A DNA stretch of 64,000 nt from CAZAYY01 sp964489525 (GTDB lineage Bacteria; Chloroflexota; Anaerolineae; Anaerolineales; JABWBV01). The stretch is taken from contig CAZAYY010000011.1 of assembly GCA_964489525.1 (NCBI GenBank), positions 70,838 to 134,837 on the forward strand. The letters are read 5' to 3'. Positions 42,344 to 51,228 of the stretch are shown one piece after another (the stretch's first letter is position 1; every line of letters starts with the position of its first letter). A program made the position numbers and the translations under genes. A model generated the notes under the pieces. The model was not told the origin of the DNA. It did no database searches and saw only the letters and a program-made list of their open reading frames with translations.

Positions 42344-43660
42344 TTACTCCTGGCCAATGTAGCGCAGCAAATCTTTGCGGCCGCGCAGCTCGCGAATGGA
42401 GCGCAGGCCAAGCTGGCGCAAAATTTCTTTCAGGCGCAGGGAGAGCGCCTGGTACAGGTTGGAAATCCGCTGTGCGCCCCATTCGGGCGAAACCAGCAGC
42501 GAAAGTTCGGGGTCGGTGGTGGTCAGGCCAAATGGACAGCCGCGCCCCCGTTCGCAGTTCGAGCAGCGCGTGCAGCCCAGCGCCACCAGGTCGCCTGTGC
42601 CCAACACCGCACCATCCGCGCCCAGGGCGATGGCCTTGGCAATGTCATCCGCTGTGCGGATGCCGCCCGAAGCCATCAGCGTCACCTGGTCGCGCACCCC
42701 TTCTTTTACCAGGTAGCGGTGAACGCGTGGGATAGCAAATTCAATCGGCATGGCGATGTTCTTTTTGGCAATTTCCGGCGCAGCGCCTGTGCCGCCGTAC
42801 GAGCCGTCCAGGTGGACAATGTGCGCTCCAGCGTAGTAGCTGCCGATGGCGACCATGTCCACGTCGTGGGGGGTGGATACTTTGACCGAGATGAGGGCCT
42901 GCGGGTTGATGGTGCGCATCCAGTCCACATGCTTGCGATGGTCTTCCACGGAGTAGACGGAGTGGAACGGGAAGGGCGAAAACAGGCTGACCCAGGGAAC
43001 ACTTTCGCGCAGCTGCGCCACCGTGACGGTGGATTTATCGCCCAGCAGGTGGCCACCCAGGCCGGGTTTGGCACCCTGGGCATATTTAAACTCGATGATG
43101 GGTGCGTATTGGATGGTTTCTTCACGCACACCGAACATGCCTGTGGCAACCTGGGTGATGATGACATCTTTATAGGGCACCAGCGAGGGCGGGTAACCGC
43201 CTTCACCCGTGCTCGTAAAGGTTTTCCAGGCCTGCGCAGCCATGGCCCTTGAGCGCATCACCTGCTCACTGACCGAACCGTACGACATGCCGCCGCCGTA
43301 CCAGGGGACGCCAATTTCAAGCTGGGGGTCTTGGGGGTTGCGCCGGTTGAGCGGCAGGGAGAGGTCAATTTCAGCCGAGTCGGCCAGCCATTGTTCCTTG
43401 GGCAGGAAGTTGAAATCGAGCACATCGAAACCGCCGCCGGAGCGGCCAAAGCGATATTCCAACCCATTGGTGGGAAGCTGACCGGTGCCGGCCATTTGCC
43501 AGGTGGCCAGGATGAGCTGTTCGGTCCAGCGGAAGTCACCCAGGGCAGGCGGGGCGCCGTTTTCCAGGTTGGGCCAGTATTCAAAGCCGTGGTGCAGGGC
43601 GGTGGTGTGTTTATCAATCACATTGGGGTTGATGAGTTGTGGGGTTTTTGGGGCGTTCAT
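42344..43660 (-). CDS. Glutamate synthase FMN-binding subunit
   Basis: This is the synthase core that converts 2-oxoglutarate and ammonia to glutamate. The 438 residues form the FMN-binding (beta/alpha)8 barrel. Blocks include GVPWYGGGMSYGSVSEQ, HLDGSYGGTGAAPEIAKK, the LMASGGIRTADDIAKAIALGADGA phosphate-binding region and the Fe-S cluster CTRCSNCERGRGCPFG. The start MNAPKTP has GGGAGAGAA upstream; a longer frame overlapping the neighbouring gene is rejected. It is followed by the glutaminase subunit. Confidence 0.93.
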   Translation of the reverse strand: MNAPKTPQLINPNVIDKHTTALHHGFEYWPNLENGAPPALGDFRWTEQLILATWQMAGTGQLPTNGLEYRFGRSGGGFDVLDFNFLPKEQWLADSAEIDLSLPLNRRNPQDPQLEIGVPWYGGGMSYGSVSEQVMRSRAMAAQAWKTFTSTGEGGYPPSLVPYKDVIITQVATGMFGVREETIQYAPIIEFKYAQGAKPGLGGHLLGDKSTVTVAQLRESVPWVSLFSPFPFHSVYSVEDHRKHVDWMRTINPQALISVKVSTPHDVDMVAIGSYYAGAHIVHLDGSYGGTGAAPEIAKKNIAMPIEFAIPRVHRYLVKEGVRDQVTLMASGGIRTADDIAKAIALGADGAVLGTGDLVALGCTRCSNCERGRGCPFGLTTTDPELSLLVSPEWGAQRISNLYQALSLRLKEILRQLGLRSIRELRGRKDLLRYIGQE

Positions 43661-43676
43661 AAGTTCTCTCCCTTGT

Positions 43677-45113
43677 TTAGCGGTTGGGGTAGCCGGGGAT
43701 ATCGCCGAAGGCATCGCGTTCCAGGTCTTTTTGGAACATGGCCCGGCCAATTTCACCGCGCAGGCGGCGCACTTCGCGCAAGCCCATGGCGCCGAGAATT
43801 TCCAAAAGCTGGTCGCGCCAGGCGCCAACTAGGTTCTTGAGGCGTTGGACACCCCAGGGGGTGGTGAGCGTGCGCGGTAGGCGCAGTGTGCCCTGGCGGT
43901 TCCCAATGCGGTGGGTAACATCCCCGTCAAACCGGGCCTGCAAAGCGACCATCAGGGGTGTGTCGAGCGCCACGGCATCCAGCCCGGCGATAATGGCCTT
44001 GGGCACATGCTCGGCAGCCACAATTCCACCGCTGCCCAGCAGGGTCACCATCTGGCGGATGCCCTCATCCACAAAGGTTTTGTGGGCGCTGCGCACCAGG
44101 TCGAACACAAAATCGCCATCCGGCCCCAGGCCGTGGTAGCTGGCGACCAGGTGGAACACCCGGATGCCCTTGCGGAAATATTCGAGCAGGTCGTTGGCGC
44201 CAAAAGGCAGCCGCAAACACACCATTGTGCCCGGCAGCCCTGCCCGGATGGCCTGGAACAGCCCTTCATCCCAACCATCCATTTCGATCAGGCGCGGGCG
44301 AGAAGGCAGGGCACGCAGTAGATGGGTTTCGCTTGGCAGAACCAGGGGGACGATATGCGGCCCCACCAGGTTTAAGTCCAGGATGCTGCGAATGGGCAGC
44401 ACCGCCAGCGTTTCGACCGCTTCGGCTGCCTGCGCCAGGGTTTTATACAGGTCGCTTGAGGCTGCGCTTTCGGGCGGCGCATCGAAAACCATGGGAATGG
44501 GAATGGTGAACATGTTGGGGGTTTCGCCCAGGGGCTGGCCGGTTGGGTCGAACTGCAAAAAGTTCGGGCGGGCGCCAATGTCCACCGCTGTGGAAATAAA
44601 TTCGCGCCCGTGAATGCCGTCGCGGGTGGGGCGGACAATTTCCGACATGTCGGTCCACATGCCATCCCAGCCTTCGCCGCCAAACTTTCCCCGGTAACCG
44701 GCGCCTTTGACCGGGATCGAACCGCTTTCAGCTTCGTAGGCCACAGCGTTGACGTGGTTAGCCGTGAAATAGCGGTCGCCCAGGCGCTGGCGTTCGGGGT
44801 TGGGTTCGACGCGCACCCATTCGGGGTATTGGGTGGTGCAGCGCAGGCAGCCCACGCAGTGTTGTGGGCGGGGGGCAAACCCACCCACCGGCCCTGAAAA
44901 CACGCCGTACATGCACGGGCGGCTGGTAACGACCTCCATGTCGCCTTTGTAGTGGAAAATTTCGCCAATCAGCAGGCGGGCCAGCCCGGTTCTTTTGACA
45001 ATCACATTAAATCGCGGTGGCCAGGGGACAATGTCTGGTGTGGTCTTGGTTTCAATGTGGTAGCGGTGATACCCGCTGCCAGCTTTGGAATGGGAATGGT
45101 CAGATTGGTTCAT
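43677..45113 (-). CDS. Paralogous glutamate-synthase-like FMN-binding protein with CxxCxxC motif
   Basis: The 478 residues are a divergent paralog of the FMN-binding domain. The barrel and LGSGGIVAAEHVPKAIIAGLDAVALD phosphate-binding region are recognisable. The usual C-terminal Fe-S site is absent, and a new HCVGCLRC cluster is near residues 85-92. Many substrate-site blocks have changed. Its place directly upstream of the two synthase genes suggests an accessory electron-transfer role replacing GltD, but this is inferred. AAAAGGAG precedes the ATG. Confidence 0.8.
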   Translation of the reverse strand: MNQSDHSHSKAGSGYHRYHIETKTTPDIVPWPPRFNVIVKRTGLARLLIGEIFHYKGDMEVVTSRPCMYGVFSGPVGGFAPRPQHCVGCLRCTTQYPEWVRVEPNPERQRLGDRYFTANHVNAVAYEAESGSIPVKGAGYRGKFGGEGWDGMWTDMSEIVRPTRDGIHGREFISTAVDIGARPNFLQFDPTGQPLGETPNMFTIPIPMVFDAPPESAASSDLYKTLAQAAEAVETLAVLPIRSILDLNLVGPHIVPLVLPSETHLLRALPSRPRLIEMDGWDEGLFQAIRAGLPGTMVCLRLPFGANDLLEYFRKGIRVFHLVASYHGLGPDGDFVFDLVRSAHKTFVDEGIRQMVTLLGSGGIVAAEHVPKAIIAGLDAVALDTPLMVALQARFDGDVTHRIGNRQGTLRLPRTLTTPWGVQRLKNLVGAWRDQLLEILGAMGLREVRRLRGEIGRAMFQKDLERDAFGDIPGYPNR

Positions 45114-45593
45114 ATGCGCTCCTTTTCGCGGTTAATGATCTTCGCGAACACACCAGACCCCCGAAAAATAACAAAAAAACACGCCGGAAATGTGTTCATC
45201 AGGTGTGTACACATACAGGCGTGCCTTAGGCATGGTTAAATGGCAGCCCTTCCTGATTAAACCCATCTCGCAAGTGTATTGGATGGATACACTTGGGCCA
45301 CTGTGCGTTGGTTGGCCTGCCTGTTGCCAGGCAGTTTTGCATGCGCACTTTACACCGGAAGGAGAATGGAGCCCGTGGCAGGGCTCAGGAGGCATCCGCT
45401 GATCTTCGATTTTCCCGGCTGGCTTGCCGCCTTTGCCGGTTAGCGTTCTCTTTGCAGAGAAGAACCTCTTCCTCGTCACCTCAACCCAGTTTGGGTGAGG
45501 CTCAGCCGCTTATTCTCTCAGTATTCAGTTGTCTGTGGTTCACTGGTTAAAAATGGTAACAAAGCCCGGCAGACCTGTCAAGAGGAAATCGCC

Positions 45594-45622
45594 CAGGAGT
45601 TTCTTGAAGTCAGAAACTCCTG
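45594..45622. repeat. Hairpin repeat CAGGAGTTTCT, copy 1
   Basis: A perfect 11-bp inverted repeat with loop TGAAGTC, followed by a C-rich stretch. It matches the copy at 63949-63977. Confidence 0.75.
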
Positions 45623-45650
45623 TGTAAGCCAAGCGCCCCACCCCCTAAAT

Positions 45651-45675
45651 CCCCCGCCCCAGGCCTGGGCGGGGG
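45651..45675. repeat. GC-rich palindromic repeat core
   Basis: CCCCCGCCCCAGG / CCTGGGCGGGGG is nearly self-complementary and belongs to the same family as 5922-5946. Confidence 0.65.
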
Positions 45676-45908
45676 ACTTTAATGCAATAATGGGGTGCGA
45701 GCGGGCGGCTGGCCTGCTCGCACCCCAAACTGCGTTTTTTGGAAACACCTGGGGAAGCCCGGCGATTTACCCGCTTCAGCTCCGGACCCAGGCCGGGGGA
45801 CTTTAAGACGATAATGGGGCTAGCGCAGGCTGGCTTCGCTGCCTGCGCCAGCCCCAAACCCCGGTTTTAGAAACACCTGGGGAGGCCCAGCGCCCGACCC
45901 GCTTAACT
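45671..45908. repeat. Two tandem units with hairpins that differ but keep pairing
   Basis: The units start at 45671 and 45795 (period 124). Both share GGGGGACTTTAA, ATAATGGGG, CCCCAAAC, AAACACCTGGGG and ACCCGCTT. Between ATAAT and CCCCAAAC, unit A has an 11-bp perfect stem (45692-45702 / 45716-45726) and unit B a 15-bp stem with one mismatch (45816-45830 / 45841-45855). The stem sequences are unrelated beyond GGGG/CCCC. Confidence 0.65.
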
Positions 45909-45960
45909 CCCCCCATTTTGCCTGTCCAAATGGGGGGAAACCGGCGCAGCCGGAGGGGGG

Positions 45961-46158
45961 TCAGGCTTTGTAGGCCACCAAAACCACACCCAACTCTGCC
46001 TCAAGGGTCTGGATGCGGGCAAGCTGTTCGGGGGTGAGTACGGCGTGAGGGTAGCGCTGCTCCATCACCAGCACCACGGCTTCCATTTCTTCTTCCAGGG
46101 ATTGAACACGCCGGATGGCGCGTTCGTCCAGTTCTGCAAACTGCCATTGGGGTCTCAT
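45961..46158 (-). CDS. Small conserved-looking hypothetical protein
   Basis: This 65-residue protein has a strong AAGGAGG ribosome binding site 6 bases before the ATG, which is the main reason to accept it. It is acidic and predicted helical: two heptad-like segments, AIRRVQSLEEEMEAVVLVMEQ and EQLARIQTLEAELGVVL, suggest a small coiled-coil dimer. No family is recognised. It lies 34 bases after the sugar dehydrogenase gene in the same direction, so it may be its operon partner. Confidence 0.7.
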   Translation of the reverse strand: MRPQWQFAELDERAIRRVQSLEEEMEAVVLVMEQRYPHAVLTPEQLARIQTLEAELGVVLVAYKA

Positions 46159-46192
46159 GTGTGCCTCCTTATCCATCAACAAGGTGGTTGTC

Positions 46193-47578
46193 TTATTTTG
46201 CCAGCCGGTAGATCATGCCATTGCGGCTGACAACATACACTTCTCCGGCCTCATCTTCGCCAAAAGAAGTGATATTGAAACGGCTTTCAAAAAGCAGTTG
46301 GTTTTGCCAGGTGCCGCTGGCGTCGCGCACCAGCCCCCAAATTTTGCCGCTGCAAAAATCGCCATACAGGTAAACCCCCTGCCAATCCGGGAAAGATGGC
46401 CCGCGGTAAACCACGCCGCCCGTAATTGAGCAGCCACCGCTGGCGTGGTCATATTCTGCAATTGGAAAGTCGAACACCATGCCCGCAGGAGGGTTGCCTT
46501 CAAAGGCATGGGTGCCTTCGTAATAATCCCAGCCCAGGTTTGCGCCGCTTGCTGGGGGTTGGCCGGGTGCGGCAGCGGGCAGGTAGTGGATTTCTTCCCA
46601 CTTATTTTGGCCGACATCGCCAATATATAAATCACCCGTAGCGCGGTCAAAACTAAAGCGCCAGGGGTTGCGCAGGCCATAGGCCCAAATTTCGGCCAGG
46701 CCGCCGCCGGGGTTGATGCCGCCCGGGGCAAAGGGGTTATCTGCCGGGATTTCATAGCGGTTGTCGCTGTTGATGTCAATCCGCAAAATGCTGCCCAGCC
46801 AGATGTTGGTGTATTGGGCCAGGTTGCCGGGGTCGCCAGCCGAGCCGCCATCCCCCAGGCCGATATAAAGAAAGCCATCCGGTCCAAAAGTCAAATGGCC
46901 GCCGTTGTGGTTGGCGTAGGGTTGGACGATGAACATGATGCCGGTCAGGCTGTCCCGGTTGGCCTGGTTGCGGTCGTCTTGCCGGACGCTGACCCTGGCC
47001 ACTACCGAGTCGTTTGAATCGGCGGTGTAGTAAATAAAGAACAGGCCGTTTTCAGCATAGCGGGGGTGAAAGGCCAACCCCAACAGGCCTTGTTCGTTGC
47101 CGTTGTCGTTGACGATATCGCGAATGTCGAGGAACGGGGTGGGCAAAAGCTGTCCATTTTCCACCACCCGGATTACCCCCTGCTGTTCCACAATAAACAC
47201 CCGGCCAGAGCCATCACCAGCGTGGGTGACGAGCAGCGGGCGGTCAAAGCCCTCCCACACTTTTTCCCAGCGGTAATTGGCAGCGTTGGGTAAGGCATTT
47301 ACCGCCGGCAGGGGTGCAGGCTGTGCGGTTGGCGCGGTTGGGTTTTCGGTTGCAGGGGTTGTGGGTTCGGGTGCGGCTGGGGCAGTGGTCGCTTCCGGGG
47401 CTGCGGGGGGTTGGGTGGCAGCCTGCGCCGTGGGTTGAGTGGCCGCTTCCGAAACGCTGGTTGGGTCTGCGGGAAGTGAGGTTGGGCTAACTGCGGCGGG
47501 TTGGCAGGCGGTTAACCCGGCCAAAAGGGCCAGCACCAGCAAGGCTGCAAGGAAAAATACTCGGTTAATTTTCTTCAT
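46193..47578 (-). CDS. PQQ-type sorbosone/glucose dehydrogenase-like lipoprotein
   Basis: This is a six-bladed beta-propeller of the GSDH family, 461 residues. The lipobox LTAC at residues 22-25 makes it a lipoprotein, and a long Thr/Pro/Ala linker (about 30-95) holds the domain off the membrane. Family blocks are VTHAGDGSGRVFIVEQQG, LGLAFHPRY, NHNGGHLTFGPDGFLYIGLGDGGSAGDPGN and EIWAYGLRNPWRFSFD with catalytic His and Arg. It probably oxidises an external sugar with PQQ, but cofactor use is inferred. Confidence 0.88.
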   Translation of the reverse strand: MKKINRVFFLAALLVLALLAGLTACQPAAVSPTSLPADPTSVSEAATQPTAQAATQPPAAPEATTAPAAPEPTTPATENPTAPTAQPAPLPAVNALPNAANYRWEKVWEGFDRPLLVTHAGDGSGRVFIVEQQGVIRVVENGQLLPTPFLDIRDIVNDNGNEQGLLGLAFHPRYAENGLFFIYYTADSNDSVVARVSVRQDDRNQANRDSLTGIMFIVQPYANHNGGHLTFGPDGFLYIGLGDGGSAGDPGNLAQYTNIWLGSILRIDINSDNRYEIPADNPFAPGGINPGGGLAEIWAYGLRNPWRFSFDRATGDLYIGDVGQNKWEEIHYLPAAAPGQPPASGANLGWDYYEGTHAFEGNPPAGMVFDFPIAEYDHASGGCSITGGVVYRGPSFPDWQGVYLYGDFCSGKIWGLVRDASGTWQNQLLFESRFNITSFGEDEAGEVYVVSRNGMIYRLAK

Positions 47579-47676
47579 TTGTTCTCTCCATCAGAACTGC
47601 AGGGTTTTATGCTGCAATCATACCAACCTGAACCCGGGGAGCCATGAGGGAAAGATGAGTTTTCATACTGGTAAGG

Positions 47677-49539
47677 TTATAAAGCCGCGCTCACCTGCTC
47701 AATCAGTTCGGCTGCCAGGTCAAAGCGGCTGAAAGGGGGCATGATGTAAATGCCATTGATATATGGGTGCAGCTGTTCCACCACCTCCAGGGCGATTTGC
47801 AGGCCTTCTTGTGGGCCTTTTTCACCGGCTTTTTCCATGCGTTCCATCACTGCTTCTGGGATGATGATGCCGGGGACTTCGTTGTGTAAAAATGCTGCAT
47901 TGCGGGCATTGAAGAGCGGGAGAATCCCGGCGATAATGTGGATTTGGGGGCCGTAGGCAGCGCGCAGCTGTTCGAGGAAGGCCACTGCAGCGGGGACATC
48001 GAAGACCGGTTGGGTAATGGCAAAGTCAGCCCCGGCTTTCACCTTTTTTTGCAGGGCTTTCAGTTCGCTTTCCGGGTTGGCCGGGGTGAGGCTGAGGGCG
48101 CAGCCCACATGAAAAGAGGTGGGTTGGCCAATCTCTGTCCCGGCATGGTCAACGCCCTGGTTGAAGCCCTGTTTGATGAGTTTAATCAACCCGGAGGGCA
48201 CCAGGTCGTAATCGTCCATCGCATCCGGGAAGTCGCCAATTTCGGTGGGGTCACCCATCACCACAAAAATGTTGCGCACATTCAAAGCGTGGGCGGCGAG
48301 CAAATCGCCCTGAACGCGCAGCAAGTTGCGCCCACGGGTGGGGAAATGCAGGGTGGTGTCTATGCCCAGGCGGGATTGGATCAGGTTGCACACAGCCCAG
48401 GGGCTCATGCGCATCCGGGCGCGCGGCGTGTCGGTGACGTCAATGACATCTGCCCCGGCTTCTTTAAGCATCCCCGCGGCCGCAATGATTTTTTGGGTGT
48501 TGATGCCGCGCGGCGGTGACATTTCTACAGCGAACACAAACTTGCCCGCAGCCAGTTTGCGCGAAAGCTGGGTGGGTTCGTAAACTTCTGCTACCCCGCT
48601 TTCCTGGTCGGGAAGCGTCGCACCCAGGCGCAGGGGGGTGTCTTCGACAGGGGTGTCGAGCGCTTTGCGCATTTCGGCAATGTGCGCCGGAGTGGTGCCG
48701 CAGCAGCCGCCTACCAGGGCAGCCCCAGCCGCCCGGAAAACCCGCGCATATTCGCCAAAATATCCCGGACCGGCGGGGTACATAATCCGTCCCTCAAGCT
48801 GTTCGGGCAGTCCGGCATTGGGTTTAACCAGGAAACGTCCCTCAGGCACAGCGGTGCGCATTCGCCCGAGTAAGCGGGCAACCTGGGCCGGTCCGCCGGA
48901 GCAGTTAACCCCAATCAGGGCTGCCCCGGCGGCGTGCAGTTCGCGGGCGGCCTGTTCGGGTGTGCTGCCCATCAGGGTGATGTCGTCGCGCGAATAGGTG
49001 AGCGAAGCCGCAACGGGCACCCCTGGCGTAACCTCGTTGGCGGCAGCAATCGCCTCGCGCACTTCATAAAGGTCGCTGAAGGTTTCCAGGAAAATTAAGT
49101 CTACCCCCGCTTCGACCAGCGACTGGATTTGTTCTTGGAAAGCTGCCCGGGCTTCTTCTAGCTGAACCCGTCCAAATGGGGCCAGGCGGACGCCCAATGG
49201 GCCAACATCCCCGGCAATCCAGACATTCTTGAAAGAAGCCAACACAGCCCGGCGGGCCAGTTCTACCCCGGCGCGGTTGATTTCTGCTGTTTGCGCCTGC
49301 ATGCCATACTTGGCCAGGCGGTAGCGGTTGGCACCAAAGGTGTTGGTCAAAATCAGTTCCGCTCCGGCTTCGATATAGGCACTGTGAATTTGCGCAATGG
49401 TGCCCGGATGGGACAGGTTAAGGGCATCGAAGCTGCGCGAAAAACTCACGCCGCTGGCGTGGATCATCGTGCCCATTGCGCCATCAGCGAGGATGGGCAG
49501 GTTGGTTTCCAACCGGGTGAGAAACGGAATCGCGGCCAT
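47677..49539 (-). CDS. Bifunctional homocysteine S-methyltransferase / methylenetetrahydrofolate reductase
   Basis: The 620 residues fuse two methionine-pathway domains. The N-terminal half is a zinc-dependent homocysteine methyltransferase with ADGAMGTMI (about 19-27), LTNTFGANRY, GVNCSGGP and the zinc Cys pair in GGCCGTTPAHI. The C-terminal half is MTHFR with VEMSPPRG and the SKFVFAV-like start (about 320 on). This order is known from B. subtilis YitJ. The start has AAGGA upstream; an earlier ATG lacks one. It is B12-independent. Confidence 0.92.
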   Translation of the reverse strand: MAAIPFLTRLETNLPILADGAMGTMIHASGVSFSRSFDALNLSHPGTIAQIHSAYIEAGAELILTNTFGANRYRLAKYGMQAQTAEINRAGVELARRAVLASFKNVWIAGDVGPLGVRLAPFGRVQLEEARAAFQEQIQSLVEAGVDLIFLETFSDLYEVREAIAAANEVTPGVPVAASLTYSRDDITLMGSTPEQAARELHAAGAALIGVNCSGGPAQVARLLGRMRTAVPEGRFLVKPNAGLPEQLEGRIMYPAGPGYFGEYARVFRAAGAALVGGCCGTTPAHIAEMRKALDTPVEDTPLRLGATLPDQESGVAEVYEPTQLSRKLAAGKFVFAVEMSPPRGINTQKIIAAAGMLKEAGADVIDVTDTPRARMRMSPWAVCNLIQSRLGIDTTLHFPTRGRNLLRVQGDLLAAHALNVRNIFVVMGDPTEIGDFPDAMDDYDLVPSGLIKLIKQGFNQGVDHAGTEIGQPTSFHVGCALSLTPANPESELKALQKKVKAGADFAITQPVFDVPAAVAFLEQLRAAYGPQIHIIAGILPLFNARNAAFLHNEVPGIIIPEAVMERMEKAGEKGPQEGLQIALEVVEQLHPYINGIYIMPPFSRFDLAAELIEQVSAAL

Positions 49540-49622
49540 AGGTTTTCCTTGTGGGTGAAATTTGGTGTGCAATTGGGCATGCAGATACGGGTATTGTACC
49601 CGTTAATTGGCTTTGTCGTTCT

Positions 49623-50144
49623 TTAACGTTTCCAGAACTGCCACCAGGGCTTCTTAACCAGCTGGTCGTTGTCAAACAGCGGTGCGAAGAGCGGCTCAGT
49701 CCGGGCGCGTTCGATCCAGGTGGGGTGCAGAACCAGGGCCTTTTCTAAATCTCTCCGGGCCTGGTCTGTTTGCGCTAAAAGTGCCTGGGCCAAGGCGCGG
49801 TTATACCAGACAAGCGGGTCTTTGGGGTGCAGTGCCAGGGCTTTACTCAAGGCTTCGATGGCCTCGGCAGTTTGCCCTTCCGCCAGTAGGCACTCGCCCA
49901 GGCTGTCCCAGGGCTGGTCGGGTTCGGGGGTGTGGTCGAGGGCGCTGCGGTAGGCCAGGATGGCTTCAGGGTAGCGCTTCAGGCTTTGGTAAATTTCGCC
50001 AATGGCCAGGTAAAGGGAACCATACGCCGGGACGAGGTCAATGGCTTTCTGGTAGGCTGCTGCGGCCTGTTCAGGTTTGTTGGCCTGGCGCAGTTGGTTG
50101 CCTTGTTGGATGAGTGCCGTGGCTTTCTCTTGCTGACCTGGCAT
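49623..50144 (-). CDS. Tetratricopeptide repeat protein
   Basis: The 173 residues contain about four TPR units, for example the QAAAAYQKAIDLVPAYGSLYLAIGEIY, EAILAYRSALDHTPE and EAIEALSKALALHPKDPLVWYNRALA helices. Such proteins act as binding platforms. It has no signal peptide, so it is cytosolic. AGGAG precedes the ATG. It lies just after the RNase Z gene (12 bases) in the same direction. The partner is unknown. Confidence 0.87.
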   Translation of the reverse strand: MPGQQEKATALIQQGNQLRQANKPEQAAAAYQKAIDLVPAYGSLYLAIGEIYQSLKRYPEAILAYRSALDHTPEPDQPWDSLGECLLAEGQTAEAIEALSKALALHPKDPLVWYNRALAQALLAQTDQARRDLEKALVLHPTWIERARTEPLFAPLFDNDQLVKKPWWQFWKR

Positions 50145-50156
50145 TGCCCGCTCCTG

Positions 50157-51110
50157 TTATGATTCTTCGGGGTTCAGTTTAACCTTGAGACATTCCCCCC
50201 GCCGGATTTGGAAGGTGTCGAAATCTCGGGCAACCAGGGCGGTGGGAAAATAGCGCTGGGCCTCGGCAATGACATCGCGCTCGCGGTAGCGGCGCGAAAT
50301 GTGGGTGAGAATGAGTTGGTGAACGCCGGCCCGGGCGGCCAGTTCGGCAGCCCGGCGGGCGGTGAGGTGCCCGAATTCATCGGCCATGGCGGCGTCTTCA
50401 TCCAGGTAGGTGGCCTCTATCACCAGTGCATCGGCGCCCTGGCAAATGTCCACCAGCTCTTCGGTTTTGCCCACATCGCCCACGTGAACAAGACGTGTGC
50501 CGGGGCGGCTTTCGCCGAGGACTTCGTCGGGTTGGATCACCCGTCCATCGGGCAGCACACCGGGCAAGCCGTTGACCAGGTCGCGCCGCCAGGGGCCGGA
50601 GGGTATGCCCAATGCTTCGGCTTTCTCGGGTAAAAATGGGCGGCGAGCGTGTTCTTGAAACAGGAAGCCGTAGCAGTCTGCGCCCCGGTGCGAAACCGGG
50701 AAGGCGCTGACGGTAAAATCGCTTTCTTCGAATATAGGCCCGGCGCTGATTTCATACAGGTTGAGCGGCATGGGAGCTTCTTTGCCGCGCAGCACCACGG
50801 CATAAAGCAGGTCGGAAATCCGCTGCATCGCCCAGCGCCCGGCGAAAATATCCAGGTTTTCAATGGCCTCCCAGCGTAGAAAGGTAGACATCAACCCACC
50901 CAGCCCAAGGATATGGTCGAGGTGGCCGTGGGTGATGAGCACCTTGTTGAGCCGTTTGAAACCCAGGCCAGACATCAGAATTTGGCGTTGTGTGCCTTCG
51001 CCGCAGTCCACCAAAAAGCGGTGTTCGTTATGCTGAATTACATGGGAAGATAATCCCCGGTGAATGGACGGGGCTGAAGCGGATGTGCCTAAAAACGTGA
51101 TTTGAAACAA
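50157..51110 (-). CDS. rnz: Ribonuclease Z
   Basis: RNase Z is the metallo-beta-lactamase-fold endonuclease that trims the 3' end of tRNA precursors. The 317 residues have FLGTSASAPS at the start, the metal motif THGHLDHILG (about 60-69), SHRGADCYGF, GDVGKT and the LTHISRRY block with a further ligand. Because neither tRNA in the window encodes CCA, an RNase Z is expected. The start is a TTG, with AAAGGA 7 bases upstream; no ATG gives a better N-terminus. Confidence 0.94.
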   Translation of the reverse strand: MFQITFLGTSASAPSIHRGLSSHVIQHNEHRFLVDCGEGTQRQILMSGLGFKRLNKVLITHGHLDHILGLGGLMSTFLRWEAIENLDIFAGRWAMQRISDLLYAVVLRGKEAPMPLNLYEISAGPIFEESDFTVSAFPVSHRGADCYGFLFQEHARRPFLPEKAEALGIPSGPWRRDLVNGLPGVLPDGRVIQPDEVLGESRPGTRLVHVGDVGKTEELVDICQGADALVIEATYLDEDAAMADEFGHLTARRAAELAARAGVHQLILTHISRRYRERDVIAEAQRYFPTALVARDFDTFQIRRGECLKVKLNPEES

Positions 51111-51228
51111 GGGTTTGTCCTTTAATAAAGTTTGTGCCTGGAGCGAGACACGCTACGATTTTACCTTAACCTGGCTTGCCGCGAATGGATCCGGCGGGGA
51201 TGATGAGCGGATTGGCGCTGCTGGGGGG

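Larger units (their letters stand above)
45114..45960. other. Long intergenic region with structured repeats
   Basis: About 850 bases without a supportable gene. The left part (45114-45590) probably carries the promoter of the glutamate-synthase operon and has a TGTGTACACA palindrome. The right part holds the repeats listed separately. Confidence 0.6.

Noticed and set aside
45495..45806. Open frames running through the 45.5-45.9 kb repeats.
   Set aside because: They are made of GC-rich repeat sequence, lack start signals, and the paired stems explain the sequence better.
49540..49622. A SAM or other riboswitch before the metH/metF fusion.
   Set aside because: Only about 80 bases separate it from the upstream gene and no matching fold or conserved core was recognised.
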